A stretch of DNA of 64,000 nucleotides from Lentzea albida (GCF_900111005.1 NZ_FOFV01000008.1:186001-250000), one strand, 5' to 3'. Positions 9,025 through 18,826 are shown, numbered from the stretch's first letter. The notes: generated by a model from the sequence alone, not told the origin. Program-made: numbers and translations.

Positions 9025-9467
9025 GCCTTCTGCCAGCGCAGCCGGTCGCCGCGCTGGGGGTCCTTGCGGCACACCAGCTTCTCGCCGAGCAGGCCGATGC
9101 CGTTGGCGCCCTCCGGATCGCACCGGGCGCCCTCGTTGACCAGTAGCCCCTGCTGCGGCGGCGGTTCGCTGGTGGTCGCGGGTGGCTGTTGCGTGGCCGC
9201 CGGCGGCTGGGCGGGCGGCGGTTTCGGCTGCGTGGTCTTCGGGGTGGTCGTCGTCGAGGTCGATGACGACGATGTCTTCACCGAGATGTCGGCGACGTCC
9301 GGAGTCGGCACGATGCTGACCGACTGGTTCCCGCTCGTGTTCTGCGAGCCTCCCGACGTGGGAGACGAGATGGGGCTGGAGTCGAAGCTCCACCCTGCGA
9401 CGCCCAGGACGATCAGCAAGGCCGCACTGGCCAACGCCGGGATCCACAGGGCCTTTCTGGTGAGCAC
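9021..9467 (-). CDS. membrane-anchored Pro/Thr-rich hypothetical protein
   Basis: 148 aa from GTG 9467 with an AAGGTG ribosome site. One N-terminal transmembrane segment (about residues 7-27, LWIPALASAALLIVLGVAG) is followed by a low-complexity Ser/Thr/Pro/Gln linker (about 35-110). A small C-terminal region of about 40 residues carries two cysteines (EGARCDPEG and LVCRKDP) that could pair. The topology suggests an anchor with an extracytoplasmic stalk and a small head domain. I recognise no family. It is divergent from purC and converges with the MOSC gene. Confidence 0.6.
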   Translation of the reverse strand: MLTRKALWIPALASAALLIVLGVAGWSFDSSPISSPTSGGSQNTSGNQSVSIVPTPDVADISVKTSSSSTSTTTTPKTTQPKPPPAQPPAATQQPPATTSEPPPQQGLLVNEGARCDPEGANGIGLLGEKLVCRKDPQRGDRLRWQKA

Positions 9468-9542
9468 GGGTGCACCTTAAGCTTCTTCGCCCTTGATCTG
9501 TAGAGGTGCGGGGTGTACATCGGTCGCCGAAACAGGGGCACG

Positions 9543-9548
9543 TAGGCT
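9543..9548 (+). promoter_or_regulatory. -10 element (TAGGCT), probable leaderless promoter of purC
   Basis: TAGGCT ends 7 nt before GTG 9556 with no ribosome site between, the arrangement of a leaderless actinobacterial promoter. Confidence 0.5.
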
Positions 9549-9555
9549 GACCAGC

Positions 9556-10431
9556 GTGCCTACGCTCGCTGACTACCAGCACGTCGCCCGCGGCAAGGTT
9601 CGCGATCTGTACGACGTCGACGACGAGCTGCTGCTCTTCGTCGCGTCCGACCGCATCTCGGCGTACGACCACATCCTGAGCTCGGAGATCCCCGACAAGG
9701 GGCGCGTGCTCACCGCGATGAGCGTGTTCTGGTTCGAGCGGCTCTCCCCGAACCACCTGGTGGCGTTCGACGACCCGCGCATCCCCGCCGAGGTCCGCGG
9801 CCGCGCGTTGCTGGTGCGCAAGCTGCAGATGGTCGACGTGGAGTGCGTGGCGCGCGGGTACCTGACGGGCTCGGGCATGGCCGACTACACGGCGACCGGC
9901 GCGGTCTGCGGGATCGAGCTGCCGGCCGGGCTGGTCGAGGCGTCCGAGCTGGACCCGCCGATCTTCACGCCCGCGTCGAAGGCCGAGATCGGCGCGCACG
10001 ACGAGAACGTGTCGTTCGAGGTCATCGCCGAGAAGCACGGCGTCGAGCTGGCGTCGAAGCTGCGCGACCGCACGATCGAGCTGTACAGCGAGGCGCGCGC
10101 GTACGCGTTGACGCGCGGCCTGATCCTCGCGGACACGAAGTTCGAGTTCGGCCTGGACGCGTCCGGTGAGCTGATCCTCGCGGACGAGGTGTTCACGCCG
10201 GACTCGTCGCGCTACTGGCCGGCCGAGGGCTACGAGCCCGGCCGCGTGCAGCCGTCGTTCGACAAGCAGTTCGTGCGCGACTGGCTGACGTCCGACGCCT
10301 CGGGCTGGGACCGGAAGTCGGACGTGCCGCCGCCCCCGCTGCCCGCGGACGTCATCGAGGCCACCCGTGCGCGGTACGTCGAGGCGTACGAGCGGCTCAC
10401 GGGCCGGTCTTTCGCTGACTGGCTCGCCTGA
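9556..10431 (+). CDS. purC: phosphoribosylaminoimidazole-succinocarboxamide synthase (SAICAR synthetase)
   Basis: 291 aa from GTG 9556. GKVRDLY near the N-terminus is the ATP-binding signature, and [25 protein letters not shown] and [11 protein letters not shown] are further family signatures. The aspartate site lies around [12 protein letters not shown]. It joins CAIR and L-aspartate using ATP, the eighth step of IMP synthesis. The open frame extends to 9493, but TAGGCT just before 9556 fixes the start there. The length is normal for the bacterial/yeast monofunctional form. Confidence 0.96.
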   Translation: MPTLADYQHVARGKVRDLYDVDDELLLFVASDRISAYDHILSSEIPDKGRVLTAMSVFWFERLSPNHLVAFDDPRIPAEVRGRALLVRKLQMVDVECVARGYLTGSGMADYTATGAVCGIELPAGLVEASELDPPIFTPASKAEIGAHDENVSFEVIAEKHGVELASKLRDRTIELYSEARAYALTRGLILADTKFEFGLDASGELILADEVFTPDSSRYWPAEGYEPGRVQPSFDKQFVRDWLTSDASGWDRKSDVPPPPLPADVIEATRARYVEAYERLTGRSFADWLA

Positions 10432-10481
10432 GTTAGCTCTGCTTTCACGCGGACGTCACCACGGCGTGGCGCACTCGTACG

Positions 10482-11132
10482 GTGCACTCACAGCTCGTGG
10501 TCTCCCTGTCCGGCATCGGTCCGCAGACACTCGACCGATGCGCTGAGCTCGCCGCGGCCCTCGACCCGCGGCAGGTGCCGTTGTCGCTGCTCGTAGTACC
10601 TCGCGAGCTCGGCACGGCGCAGGAATGGGTGCGGCAGCGCGCCTCCCTCGGTGACGCCGTCGTGCTGCACGGCCTCAGTCAACGGCGGCTGCCGGCCTAT
10701 GAAGCCGGGTTGTTGTTGATGGGCGCTCGTCTGCAGATGGACGCCATCGGCCTCAACGCCGACACGTTCGCCCCACGGCGGTGCGTGGCGTCACCCGGCA
10801 CGTTGCTCGCGCTGGCCAAGCACAGGTTCAAGCTCTGCGCCGACGCACACGCCGTCCGCGAGGTCGGCAGCGGGCTCGCGACGCTGGGCCGCCTGCACGC
10901 GCTGACCGAACGCAGCAGCTTCGGTGAGCTGCGGTCGTTGGCGCTGGTCTACGCGACGGCCAGGTCCGCGCGCCGCGGCGGGCTGACCCGGATCACCGTC
11001 GACGCCCGCGACCTGCACCGGCCCGGTGCGCGGCAGGCCGTGCTCGACGCCGTGGACATCGCCCTCGCCCACGACGCCGCGCCGACCACCTACGTCAGAC
11101 TGCCGTCTCCTCGCCAGGCGTCAGCAGCCTGA
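10482..11132 (+). CDS. DUF2334 (polysaccharide-deacetylase-like) family protein
   Basis: 216 aa from GTG 10482. The N-terminus QLVVSLSGIGPQTLDRCAEL, followed by VPLSLLVVPREL and GDAVVLHGLSQR, is the pattern of DUF2334 proteins, which adopt the NodB-like carbohydrate-esterase barrel. The PRRCVASPGTLLALAKHRF stretch is conserved in that family. The metal-binding motifs of true deacetylases are weak, so catalytic activity is uncertain. No signal peptide is visible, so it is predicted to be cytosolic. Its 3' end overlaps the convergent MBL hydrolase by 38 bp. Confidence 0.7.
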   Translation: MHSQLVVSLSGIGPQTLDRCAELAAALDPRQVPLSLLVVPRELGTAQEWVRQRASLGDAVVLHGLSQRRLPAYEAGLLLMGARLQMDAIGLNADTFAPRRCVASPGTLLALAKHRFKLCADAHAVREVGSGLATLGRLHALTERSSFGELRSLALVYATARSARRGGLTRITVDARDLHRPGARQAVLDAVDIALAHDAAPTTYVRLPSPRQASAA

Positions 11133-11718
11133 CGTCCGTGCCGTCCGGCTTCAGCATGTCGAAGAACCGGACGGCCATCTGCGGGCTGGCCAGCGTCTTC
11201 TCGTGGATCGGCACGGCCACGCGGGGCTTCACGGCGCGCAGGAAGTCGACGGCCTCGCCGGTCTTCAGCCACGGCGCGCCCGCGGGCAGCCCGAGCACGT
11301 CGACGTCCTCGTCGGGCACGACCAGCGAGTCGCCGGGGTGGTAGAAGGCGCCGTCGCCGATCACGTAGGCGGCGTTCGGGATGGTCGGGATGTCCGCGTG
11401 GATCACCGCGTGCTGCCCGCCGGCGACCCGGACGGACTGGTCGCCGATCTTGAACGTGTCGCCCGGCCGGGCGACGGTCGCGTTCTCGACGGTGGGCGCC
11501 GTGCCCTCGTCGACGATGAACTGCGCCTGCGGGTTCGCCGCGAGCAGCGCCGGCAGCCGCTCGGCGTCGATGTGGTCGAAGTGCTGGTGCGTGATCAGCA
11601 CCGCGTCCAGGTCGGTGAGGTCCTCGAACCCCGCGGAGAACGTGCCGGGGTCGATCAGGATGCGGGTCGTCCCCGTGTCGAGCAGCACGCAGGCATGACC
11701 GAAATGGACAACTTTCAC
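11095..11718 (-). CDS. MBL-fold metal-dependent hydrolase (UlaG-like)
   Basis: 207 aa from GTG 11718, chosen because GGAGGT sits 4 nt upstream; an in-frame upstream extension to 11754 lacks such a site. The metallo-beta-lactamase motif is THQHFDHID (HxHxDH), with further metal ligands likely at GGQHAVIH, FYHPGDS and the late PIHEKT histidine. The N-terminus VKVVHFGHACVLL is typical of the UlaG/YtnP-like group that hydrolyses lactones or phosphoesters. Substrate unknown; cytosolic. It converges with the DUF2334 gene. Confidence 0.85.
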   Translation of the reverse strand: MKVVHFGHACVLLDTGTTRILIDPGTFSAGFEDLTDLDAVLITHQHFDHIDAERLPALLAANPQAQFIVDEGTAPTVENATVARPGDTFKIGDQSVRVAGGQHAVIHADIPTIPNAAYVIGDGAFYHPGDSLVVPDEDVDVLGLPAGAPWLKTGEAVDFLRAVKPRVAVPIHEKTLASPQMAVRFFDMLKPDGTDVRLLTPGEETAV

Positions 11719-11784
11719 GGAAACCTCCATTACCGACGTTTGGCGGGCTGACACGATGAGGTGACGTCGGAAGTATCAAAAGGC

Positions 11785-12909
11785 ATGAGGAAAACCCTGC
11801 ATCTCCTCACGGCACTGGCGCTCGCCCTGCCGATGACGTCCATCATCCCTGCTACCACCACCTCTACACCTGCGCAGGCCTCGTCGCCGCAGTCGCAGGA
11901 AATCGGAACTGAGGAAAAGGTCTCAGTACGCGTGGGTGGCGCGAATCGTTCGACGGTGGTCGAACGACCGGGATCCGGTTACGTGAAGCTGCATTTCACG
12001 GACCTGCGGATCCAGTCCGGTGACGTGCTCACGGTGTCGAACCCCGACGGCACCGAGAAGTACACGTACACGAGCGATCTGAAGGCCTCCCTGACGGCCA
12101 CGCCCGACGCCACCGGCTTCTGGGCCATGTCGATCACGGGTGACCGAGCCGTGGTCTCCGTGACGAACCCGGCGTCGCGCGTCCGGGTCGACAAGCTGAC
12201 GCGGGGCTACACCGAGGCCGAGATGTCCTCGCAGCCGTCCGTGCAGAGCATCTGCGGCACGAACGACTACAAGGACGCGGTCTGCTACCAGTCGAGCAAC
12301 CCCACCGAGTGGGGCAAGACGCCGGCCGTGGCGAAGCTGCTGCGCAACGGCAGCTCGCTGTGCACGGCGTGGCGCGTCGGCCCGAACAACCGCATGCTGA
12401 CCAACGAGCACTGCTTCACCAGCACCACCGGCATCGAGGTGTGGTTCAACTACCAGTGCCCGACCTGCGGCGGCACGGCCACGGCCACCGTCACGAAGGT
12501 GCTGGCGGCGTCGGTGCTGAAGTACAGCGCGGCCCTCGACTACACCCTCTTCACCGTGAACAACTTCGCGGCCATCAGCTCGTTCGGCTACCTCGAGCTG
12601 GACGCGCGCGTTCCGGCCGTGGGTGAGGAGATGTACATCGTCGGCCACCCGGCCGGGAAGTTGAAGAAGCTGTCGTTGCGCGACAACAACAACGGCGGTG
12701 GCTACTGCGTCGTGCGTGCCGTACGCGTGAACGGCAGCTCGTCGCAGTCCGACATCAGCTACATGTGCGACACCGAGGGCGGCTCGTCCGGCTCACCCGT
12801 GCTGTCGAGGCGCACGCACAAGGTGATCGGACTCCACCACTTCGGCGGCTGCCCGAACCAGGGCGTGCGCATCGACCTCGTCGCCGCGCAGGTCAACTCA
12901 CTGCTGTAA
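11785..12909 (+). CDS. secreted trypsin-like serine protease
   Basis: 374 aa from ATG 11785. The signal peptide is RKTLHLLTALALALPMTSII with processing likely near TPAQA. A beta-rich domain of about 90 residues (VSVRVGGANRSTVVERPGS onward) resembles the ancillary/propeptide domains of secreted bacterial proteases. The peptidase domain has the catalytic His in MLTNEHCF, a probable Asp in ALDYTLFTV and the Ser in TEGGSSGSPVLS. Cysteines around LCTAW and NEHCF, and CPTCGG, suggest disulfides. It is probably an extracellular endopeptidase; specificity unknown. The 3' end overlaps the convergent epimerase gene by 17 bp. Confidence 0.87.
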   Translation: MRKTLHLLTALALALPMTSIIPATTTSTPAQASSPQSQEIGTEEKVSVRVGGANRSTVVERPGSGYVKLHFTDLRIQSGDVLTVSNPDGTEKYTYTSDLKASLTATPDATGFWAMSITGDRAVVSVTNPASRVRVDKLTRGYTEAEMSSQPSVQSICGTNDYKDAVCYQSSNPTEWGKTPAVAKLLRNGSSLCTAWRVGPNNRMLTNEHCFTSTTGIEVWFNYQCPTCGGTATATVTKVLAASVLKYSAALDYTLFTVNNFAAISSFGYLELDARVPAVGEEMYIVGHPAGKLKKLSLRDNNNGGGYCVVRAVRVNGSSSQSDISYMCDTEGGSSGSPVLSRRTHKVIGLHHFGGCPNQGVRIDLVAAQVNSLL

Positions 12910-13873
12910 GGATCTCCTGCTCTTCCTCCGCCGTGAGCCCGGCCTTGCGGAGCCGGTCCAGCCCGAGGCCGCGCTCGTACTCCAGCGAGTCGAGCGCGGT
13001 CTCGGCCAGCGGCCGGACCCGCAACCCGTTCGCCAGCGCGTTGCTCACGTCGCGGCCGACCATCTTGGCCCACTCCTGCGGCAGCCACAGGGGCAACGAC
13101 CGGGGCCCGGACCACGGGTTGATCTGCAGCTCCTTCAGCACGCTCTCCTTGACGGGAACGAGCTGGGTCCCGGGCGGAGCCGTCGCGCCGGCGATCTCCC
13201 CGATGGCCATCTGGAACGGCATGACGGGCCCGGTCGAGTCGTACGTGCCGGTGACCCGCTCCTCGGCCGCGAACACGATCCACTGCGCCAGATCCCGCGC
13301 GTCGATGTGCTGAAAACCCAGGTCAGGGCTGTCCGGCACGACCACGCGCCCACCCCGCGCCAGCCGCGACGGCCAGTACCCGAACCGGTCACTGGGGTCG
13401 CCGGGCCCGGTGATCAGCCCGGCCCTGACGATGAACTCGCGGCTCGCCACCGCCTCCCGGACCGCGATCTCGCTGGCCACCTTGACGCTGCCGTACCGCT
13501 CGGCCGTGAACTCCTGCGAAGGGTCGTCGTCCAGCGGCGGGAGCAGCTCGTCACTGCCGGTCGAGTGGTCGGCGTAGACCGAGATGCTCGACACGAACGT
13601 CCAGTGCGGCGTCGTCGCCCCGAACGCCTCCAGCGCGTCCCGCACCCAGTTCACCGAGTACTTCGACACGTCGACCACCGCGTCGAACCGCTCCCCGGCC
13701 AGCGCGTCGAACGCACCGGGCCGGTCCCGGTCCACCTGGACCAGCGTGGCGCCCTCCGGCACCCCGCCCGAGGCGCCCCGAGCAGCGCAGACCACCTCGT
13801 GGCCCCGGCGGACCGCCTCCGCCGTGATCGCCTTGCTGAGGAAAACGGTCCCGCCGAGCACGAGGATCTTCAT
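12893..13873 (-). CDS. NAD-dependent epimerase/dehydratase family protein (extended SDR)
   Basis: 326 aa from ATG 13873; ATG 13885 is an in-frame alternative. The Rossmann start MKILVLGGTVFLSKAITAE has an altered glycine pattern (GGTxFLSK), typical of the atypical SDR group near isoflavone-reductase/RNA-binding types. FVSSISVYAD is the SDR active-site serine strand, and YGSVKVASE supplies the YxxxK-like pair. The substrate is probably a nucleotide sugar or similar metabolite; none is named by context. It converges on the protease gene and lies divergent from the DUF3800-like gene. Confidence 0.82.
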   Translation of the reverse strand: MKILVLGGTVFLSKAITAEAVRRGHEVVCAARGASGGVPEGATLVQVDRDRPGAFDALAGERFDAVVDVSKYSVNWVRDALEAFGATTPHWTFVSSISVYADHSTGSDELLPPLDDDPSQEFTAERYGSVKVASEIAVREAVASREFIVRAGLITGPGDPSDRFGYWPSRLARGGRVVVPDSPDLGFQHIDARDLAQWIVFAAEERVTGTYDSTGPVMPFQMAIGEIAGATAPPGTQLVPVKESVLKELQINPWSGPRSLPLWLPQEWAKMVGRDVSNALANGLRVRPLAETALDSLEYERGLGLDRLRKAGLTAEEEQEILTAVS

Positions 13874-14022
13874 GTCCCCCAGCATCCGTCCGATCGGGCC
13901 TGGCTGCCAGTGGTCTCGCTTTCGGCGAAACAGCCTGTTGGAACGAGTCCAAGGCGGAGTCGTTCGGTCCCGATCGGTTGGACTTGCTGAACTGGTGATC
14001 GGAACCGGCCGATGGACGTTCC

Positions 14023-14562
14023 GTGAGTCTGCACGCCTTCGTCGACGAGTCGCGGCGAAACAACACCTACCTGCTGGCGGTGGCCCTCGTGCCGCCCGGC
14101 CGGCTGCACAAGTTCCGCAAAGCTCTGCGCTGCCTGCTGATGCCGGGACAGCGGGAGCTGCATTGCAAGAAGGAGACTCCCAGTCGCCGCAAAGCGATCA
14201 CTTCACGGTTGGTGGACGCGCAGGTGTCCGTGCGCTTGTACAAGCGCAGCTGTGACCAGGGCGACGAGCAGGCGCGTCAGGCGTGCCTGCGGCAGCTCGT
14301 CTTGGACCTGCTGGGTGCCGGTGCTCATCGGCTCGTCCTCGATTCCCGGGCTCAACGGGATCAGCACGACCTCTTGACGATCCGCACGTCGCTCGGCCAC
14401 GCCGCGTTGTCCACGAACCTCGTCTACGAGCACTGCCGCAGCAACAGCGAGGAGTTGCTGTGGATCGCGGACTTCGTCGCCTGGTGCTACGGCTCCGGCG
14501 GCGAATGGCGGGAGCGGGTGATGCCGGTCGTCGAGTCGATCGTCGACCTGGACTGCCCCTAG
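14023..14562 (+). CDS. DUF3800-like protein
   Basis: 179 aa from GTG 14023. The N-terminal HAFVDESRRNNTYLLAVALV is the DUF3800 hallmark (FVDES acidic pair opening an RNase H-like fold), and the C-terminal ELLWIADFVAWCYGSGGEW matches the family's 'xxxQxADxxxW' end. The family is found in genomic islands and is suspected to have nuclease activity on the basis of the fold; biochemical function is unproven. No partner gene is adjacent. A stem-loop lies just after the stop codon. Confidence 0.65.
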   Translation: MSLHAFVDESRRNNTYLLAVALVPPGRLHKFRKALRCLLMPGQRELHCKKETPSRRKAITSRLVDAQVSVRLYKRSCDQGDEQARQACLRQLVLDLLGAGAHRLVLDSRAQRDQHDLLTIRTSLGHAALSTNLVYEHCRSNSEELLWIADFVAWCYGSGGEWRERVMPVVESIVDLDCP

Positions 14563-14571
14563 AAAGCGCGA

Positions 14572-14607
14572 TACCCAGCCGTCGACCGTCCGGACGTGGG
14601 CTGGGTA
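14572..14607. terminator. stem-loop downstream of DUF3800-like gene
   Basis: TACCCAGCC at 14572-14580 pairs perfectly with GGCTGGGTA at 14599-14607, around an 18-nt loop that itself contains the palindrome CGTCCGGACG. It starts 10 nt after the stop codon. There is no T-run, so it may be a U-less actinobacterial terminator or an mRNA-stabilising hairpin. Confidence 0.45.
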
Positions 14608-14744
14608 CACTTCCTCGGCTTACGGGCCTCGGCGAGGTCAACTCTACCAAACCGCCAGAGCGAGGCAAGCTCGTTCACCCGATGGTGGACCGCCGCCCGA
14701 TGTGCCCCCGAACACGTGTCGCGGGGATGAACGCCCAGCTCAGG

Positions 14745-14750
14745 TAGGGT
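14745..14750 (+). promoter_or_regulatory. -10 element (TAGGGT) of purSQL operon
   Basis: TAGGGT lies 44 nt before the purS GTG, leaving room for a short leader with AGGAG at 14781-14785. It is the only TANNNT match I see close upstream of purS. Confidence 0.4.
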
Positions 14751-14794
14751 CACGAGGTACCGCCAGCCCTCCCCATTCCCAGGAGCAGTCTGTC

Positions 14795-15034
14795 GTGGCC
14801 CGAGTCGTCGTCGACGTCATGCCGAAGCCCGAAATCCTCGACCCCCAAGGCCAGGCGGTGGCGAACGCGCTGCCCCGTCTCGGCTTCGACGGCGTCACCG
14901 CCGTCCGCCAGGGCAAGCACTTCGAGCTGGAGGTCGCCGACGACGTCGACGACGCCACGCTCGCCAAGATCGCCGAGACCTTCCTCGCCAACCCCGTGAT
15001 CGAGGACTGGACCGTGCGCAGGGTCGAGGCATGA
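14795..15034 (+). CDS. purS: phosphoribosylformylglycinamidine synthase subunit PurS
   Basis: 79 aa from GTG 14795 with AGGAG 9 nt upstream. It is the small PurS fold: [19 protein letters not shown], then KHFELEV and ANPVIEDW. PurS bridges PurL and PurQ in the three-subunit FGAM synthetase that makes FGAM from FGAR, glutamine and ATP. It overlaps purQ by 4 bp (ATGA), so the subunits are co-translated. An upstream in-frame extension to 14702 is not coding. Confidence 0.95.
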   Translation: MARVVVDVMPKPEILDPQGQAVANALPRLGFDGVTAVRQGKHFELEVADDVDDATLAKIAETFLANPVIEDWTVRRVEA

Positions 15035-15702
15035 GGGTCGGTGTCATCACCTTCCCCGGCACCCTCGACGACGTCGACGCCCAGCGTGCCGTCCGCCACG
15101 CCGACGGCGAGGCCGTGCCGTTGTGGCACGGCGACCACGACCTCAAGGGTGTCGACGCGGTCATCGTGCCCGGTGGGTTCAGCTACGGGGATTACCTGCG
15201 GTGCGGTGCCATCGCGCGGTTCGCGCCCGTCATGCAGGAAGTGGTCGAGGCCGCGAACAAGGGGATGCCCGTTCTCGGCATCTGCAACGGCTTCCAGATC
15301 CTCGCCGAGGCGCATCTGCTGCCGGGTGCGTTGACCCGCAACGAGAAGCTGCACTTCGTGTGCCGCGACCAGTGGCTCAGGGTCGAGAACAACACCACGG
15401 CGTGGACCACGCGGTACGACCGGAACGCCGAGATCCTCATCCCGCTGAAGTCCGGCGAGGGCAGCTACCAGGCCGACGAGGACACCCTCAAGGAGTTGGA
15501 GGACGAACACCGCATCGTCTTCCGGTACGTCGGGGACAACCCCAACGGCAGCCGCAACGACATCGCCGGCATCACCAACGCCAGGGGCAACGTCGTCGGG
15601 CTGATGCCGCACCCCGAGCACGCCATCGACGCGCTCACCGGCCCCACGGACGACGGACTGGGCATGTTCCTGTCCCTGCTCGACACGGTGGTGAAGGCAT
15701 GA
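15031..15702 (+). CDS. purQ: phosphoribosylformylglycinamidine synthase glutaminase subunit PurQ
   Basis: 223 aa. It is a class I glutamine amidotransferase: the nucleophile Cys lies in [11 protein letters not shown] and the His/Glu of the triad in LMPHPEHA. It releases ammonia from glutamine and channels it to PurL. The start overlaps purS and the stop overlaps purL by 4 bp each, an unbroken purS-purQ-purL operon. Normal length. Confidence 0.96.
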   Translation: MRVGVITFPGTLDDVDAQRAVRHADGEAVPLWHGDHDLKGVDAVIVPGGFSYGDYLRCGAIARFAPVMQEVVEAANKGMPVLGICNGFQILAEAHLLPGALTRNEKLHFVCRDQWLRVENNTTAWTTRYDRNAEILIPLKSGEGSYQADEDTLKELEDEHRIVFRYVGDNPNGSRNDIAGITNARGNVVGLMPHPEHAIDALTGPTDDGLGMFLSLLDTVVKA

Positions 15703-17957
15703 TCGACACCGTCAAGAACGCGGAAAGCACTCCCGACCAGGAGCAGCCCTACCAGGAGCTGGGCCTGAAGGACGACGAGTACGCGCGCATCAAGGAGATC
15801 CTCGGCCGCAGGCCGACCGACGCCGAACTGGCGATGTACTCGGTCATGTGGAGCGAGCACTGCTCCTACAAGTCGTCGAAGGTGCACCTCAAGTACTTCG
15901 GTGAGACCACGACCGACGAGATGCGCAGCAAGATGCTCGCGGGCATCGGCGAGAACGCCGGCGTCGTCGACATCGGGGACGGGTGGGCCGTCACGTTCAA
16001 GGTCGAGAGCCACAACCACCCGTCGTACGTCGAGCCCTACCAGGGCGCCGCGACGGGCGTGGGCGGCATCGTGCGGGACATCCTCGCGATGGGTGCGCGG
16101 CCGCTCGCGGTCATGGACCCGCTGCGGTTCGGCAAGCCCGACGCCGAGGACACCAAGCGGGTGCTGCCCGGCATCGTGGCCGGTGTCGGCGGCTACGGGA
16201 ACTGCCTCGGCCTGCCCAACATCGGCGGCGAGGTCGTGTTCGACGAGTCCTACCAGGGCAACCCGCTGGTCAACGCGCTGTGCGTCGGCGCGATGCGGGT
16301 GGAGGACCTCCACCTCGCGCACGCGAGCGGCACCGGCAACAAGGTCATCCTCTACGGCGCGCGCACGGGTCTCGACGGCATCGGCGGCGTCAGCGTGCTC
16401 GCCAGCGAGACGTTCGACGACACGGCGGGCAAGCGCAAGAAGCTGCCGAGCGTGCAGGTCGGCGATCCGTTCACCGAGAAGGTGCTGATCGAGTGCTCCC
16501 TGGAGCTCTTCGAGAAGGGCCTCGTCGCGGGCATCCAGGACCTCGGGGGTGCGGGCCTGTCCTGCGCGACGTCCGAGCTGGCGTCCGCGGGGGACGGCGG
16601 CATGCACGTCTACCTCGACCGGGTGCCGCTGCGGGCGGCGAACATGACCCCGGCTGAGATCCTGTCCAGCGAGTCCCAGGAACGCATGTGCGCCGTCGTG
16701 GAGCCGCACAACGTCGACGCGTTCATGGCGGTCTGCGCGAAGTGGGACGTCATCGCCACCGAGATCGGTGAGGTGGTGGAAGGCGACCGCCTGGTCATCA
16801 CCTACCACGACGAGGTCGTCGTCGACGTGCCCCCGCGCACGGTCGCGCACGAGGGCCCGGTCTACGACAGGCCGATCCAGCGCCCCGCCGACCAGGACGA
16901 GCTGCGGGCGAACACCCCCGACGGCCTGCCGCGGCCGGCGAAGGACGAGCTGCTCGCCCTGGTCAAGACCATGGCGGCCAGTCCCAACCTCGCCTCGAAG
17001 AAGTGGGTCACGCAGCAGTACGACCGCTACGTCCGCGGCGGCACCGTCCTCGCGCAGCCGAGCGACGGCGGCATGATCCGCATCGACGAGGAGACGGGCC
17101 GCGGCGTCGCGCTCTCCACGGACTGCAACGGCCGCTACACCAAGCTCGACCCGTACGAGGGCGCGAAGCTGGCGCTGGCCGAGGCCTACCGCAACGTCGC
17201 CGCCACCGGCGCCACCCCGGTCGCCGTCACGAACTGCCTCAACTTCGGCTCGCCGGAGGACCCGGCGGTCATGTGGCAGTTCGAGCAGGCCGTGAAGGGC
17301 CTGGCGGACGGCTGCGCGGAGCTCGGCATCCCGGTGACCGGCGGCAACGTCAGCTTCTACAACCAGACCGGCTCCACCCCGATCCTGCCCACGCCGGTCG
17401 TCGGCGTGCTGGGCGTGATCGACGACGTGCGCCGCCGCATCCCCACCGGGATCGGGGCCGAGGCGGGCGAGACGCTGCTGCTGCTCGGGGAGACGCGCGA
17501 CGAGTTCGGCGGGTCGGAGTGGGCGCACCACGTCCACGGCCACCTGGGCGGGCTGCCGCCGAAGGTCGACCTGAAGCGGGAGAAGCTGCTCGGCGAGGTC
17601 CTCGTCGCGGGCTCCCGCGACGGCATGATCTCCGCCGCGCACGACCTCTCCGAGGGCGGTCTGGCCCAGGCGCTGGTCGAGACGTGCCTGATCGGCGAGG
17701 TGGGCGCGCGGGTCTTCCCCGAGGGCGACCTGTTCACCGCGCTGTTCAGCGAGTCGGCCGGACGGGTCCTGGTCGCCGTCCCGCGCACCGAGGAGCAGCG
17801 GTTCGTCGACATGTGCACGGCGCGCAGGCTGCCGTGGCGCAAGGTCGGCGTGGTCGACCCGGAGTCGAAGGCCCTGGAGGTCCAGGGCCTGGGCGAGATC
17901 CCGCTGGACGAGCTCCGCGAGGCCTGGGAGGGCACCCTCCCGGCGCTGTTCGACTAG
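15699..17957 (+). CDS. purL: phosphoribosylformylglycinamidine synthase subunit PurL
   Basis: 752 aa from ATG 15699. This is the small-type PurL, used with separate PurS and Pur[17 protein letters not shown] holds the catalytic histidine region, and [20 protein letters not shown] and [15 protein letters not shown] are conserved. The second half repeats the PurM-like fold ([11 protein letters not shown]). It uses ATP and ammonia to convert FGAR to FGAM. The operon ends at a strong hairpin 9 nt after the stop. Confidence 0.97.
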   Translation: MIDTVKNAESTPDQEQPYQELGLKDDEYARIKEILGRRPTDAELAMYSVMWSEHCSYKSSKVHLKYFGETTTDEMRSKMLAGIGENAGVVDIGDGWAVTFKVESHNHPSYVEPYQGAATGVGGIVRDILAMGARPLAVMDPLRFGKPDAEDTKRVLPGIVAGVGGYGNCLGLPNIGGEVVFDESYQGNPLVNALCVGAMRVEDLHLAHASGTGNKVILYGARTGLDGIGGVSVLASETFDDTAGKRKKLPSVQVGDPFTEKVLIECSLELFEKGLVAGIQDLGGAGLSCATSELASAGDGGMHVYLDRVPLRAANMTPAEILSSESQERMCAVVEPHNVDAFMAVCAKWDVIATEIGEVVEGDRLVITYHDEVVVDVPPRTVAHEGPVYDRPIQRPADQDELRANTPDGLPRPAKDELLALVKTMAASPNLASKKWVTQQYDRYVRGGTVLAQPSDGGMIRIDEETGRGVALSTDCNGRYTKLDPYEGAKLALAEAYRNVAATGATPVAVTNCLNFGSPEDPAVMWQFEQAVKGLADGCAELGIPVTGGNVSFYNQTGSTPILPTPVVGVLGVIDDVRRRIPTGIGAEAGETLLLLGETRDEFGGSEWAHHVHGHLGGLPPKVDLKREKLLGEVLVAGSRDGMISAAHDLSEGGLAQALVETCLIGEVGARVFPEGDLFTALFSESAGRVLVAVPRTEEQRFVDMCTARRLPWRKVGVVDPESKALEVQGLGEIPLDELREAWEGTLPALFD

Positions 17958-17965
17958 AGCGTGGA

Positions 17966-17994
17966 GGAGGCCCCGTCACCGCGACGGGGCCTCC
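17966..17994. terminator. bidirectional terminator between purL and GH25 gene
   Basis: A perfect 12-bp stem GGAGGCCCCGTC / GACGGGGCCTCC with a 5-nt loop (ACCGC). It lies 9 nt after the purL stop and 2 nt beyond the stop of the convergent lysozyme gene, so it can serve both. Confidence 0.85.
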
Positions 17995-17995
17995 G

Positions 17996-18784
17996 TCAGC
18001 TCGCGGCGATGCGTTGGAGCTGTTCCATCCTGCCGTTGAACAGGTTCTGGTCACCGGGGAACAGCCCGGCCGCCTGCCACTGCCAGATCGTGTGGAAGTC
18101 GAACCCGACCGGCAACGCCCCCAGCTTCGCGCTGTAGTGCGCGATCCACAAAGGATTGTTGTCGCCGAACTTGATCGACCCGCCGACGCACTTGTTCCAC
18201 CAGCTCGTGGACGTGTAGATCATCGGGTGGCGCTTCGTGCGCGCGTAGACGGTGTCGCTGAACTCCTTGACCCACGCGGTCATGGCCGTCTGGTTCATGT
18301 TGTAGCAGGTGTCGCCGTACGGGTTGTACTCCATGTCGAGCGCGGGCGGCAGGGTCCTGCCGTCGGCCGACCAGCCGCCGCCGTTGTCCACGAAGAAGTT
18401 CGCCTGCGCCACGCCGTTCGCGCGGTCGGGCAGCGCGAAGTGGTAGGCGCCGCGGATCATGCCGATGTTGTACGAGCCGTTGTACTGCTGCGTGAACTTC
18501 GGGTTCTTGTAGTGGGTGCCCTCGGTCGCCTTCACGTAGGAGAACCGGGCTCCCTTGTCCCACGAGGACTTCCAGTCGACGTCGCCCTGGTGGCTGCTGA
18601 CGTCCATGCCGGGCACCTTGCCCTCGGTGGGCGGTGACTCCGCGCGGAGGTCGCCCGAGCCCTCGTGTTTGAGGATCTGGGAACCCGCCGTGTGGTCCGC
18701 GGAGCCCTCGGGCAAGGGCGCCGCGGACGCGGGTGCCGGCGACATGCCGGCGACGATCGCCACGATGCTGATCAAGGTCCGCAT
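17996..18784 (-). CDS. secreted GH25 muramidase (lysozyme)
   Basis: 262 aa. An N-terminal signal peptide (RTLISIVAIVAGMSPAPASA) and a low-complexity linker are followed by the GH25 domain from about residue 58. The family motif is GMDVSSHQGDVDW, and the catalytic Asp/Glu are in PALDMEYNPYGD. GYNIGMIRGAYHFA-like and IWQWQ segments also fit GH25. It hydrolyses the beta-1,4 link between N-acetylmuramic acid and N-acetylglucosamine in peptidoglycan, outside the cell. It lies 42 bp after the aldo/keto reductase gene on the same strand and may share its transcript. Confidence 0.92.
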   Translation of the reverse strand: MRTLISIVAIVAGMSPAPASAAPLPEGSADHTAGSQILKHEGSGDLRAESPPTEGKVPGMDVSSHQGDVDWKSSWDKGARFSYVKATEGTHYKNPKFTQQYNGSYNIGMIRGAYHFALPDRANGVAQANFFVDNGGGWSADGRTLPPALDMEYNPYGDTCYNMNQTAMTAWVKEFSDTVYARTKRHPMIYTSTSWWNKCVGGSIKFGDNNPLWIAHYSAKLGALPVGFDFHTIWQWQAAGLFPGDQNLFNGRMEQLQRIAAS

Positions 18785-18826
18785 GGAGTAGATCGTGCGA
18801 CCATTTGTCGCAATTTTCTACCGGCG

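Noticed and set aside
15465-17642. 725-aa open frame antisense to purL
   Set aside because: It is a GC-skewed shadow rich in R, A, V, H and D with no recognisable motif; purL is certain on the other strand.
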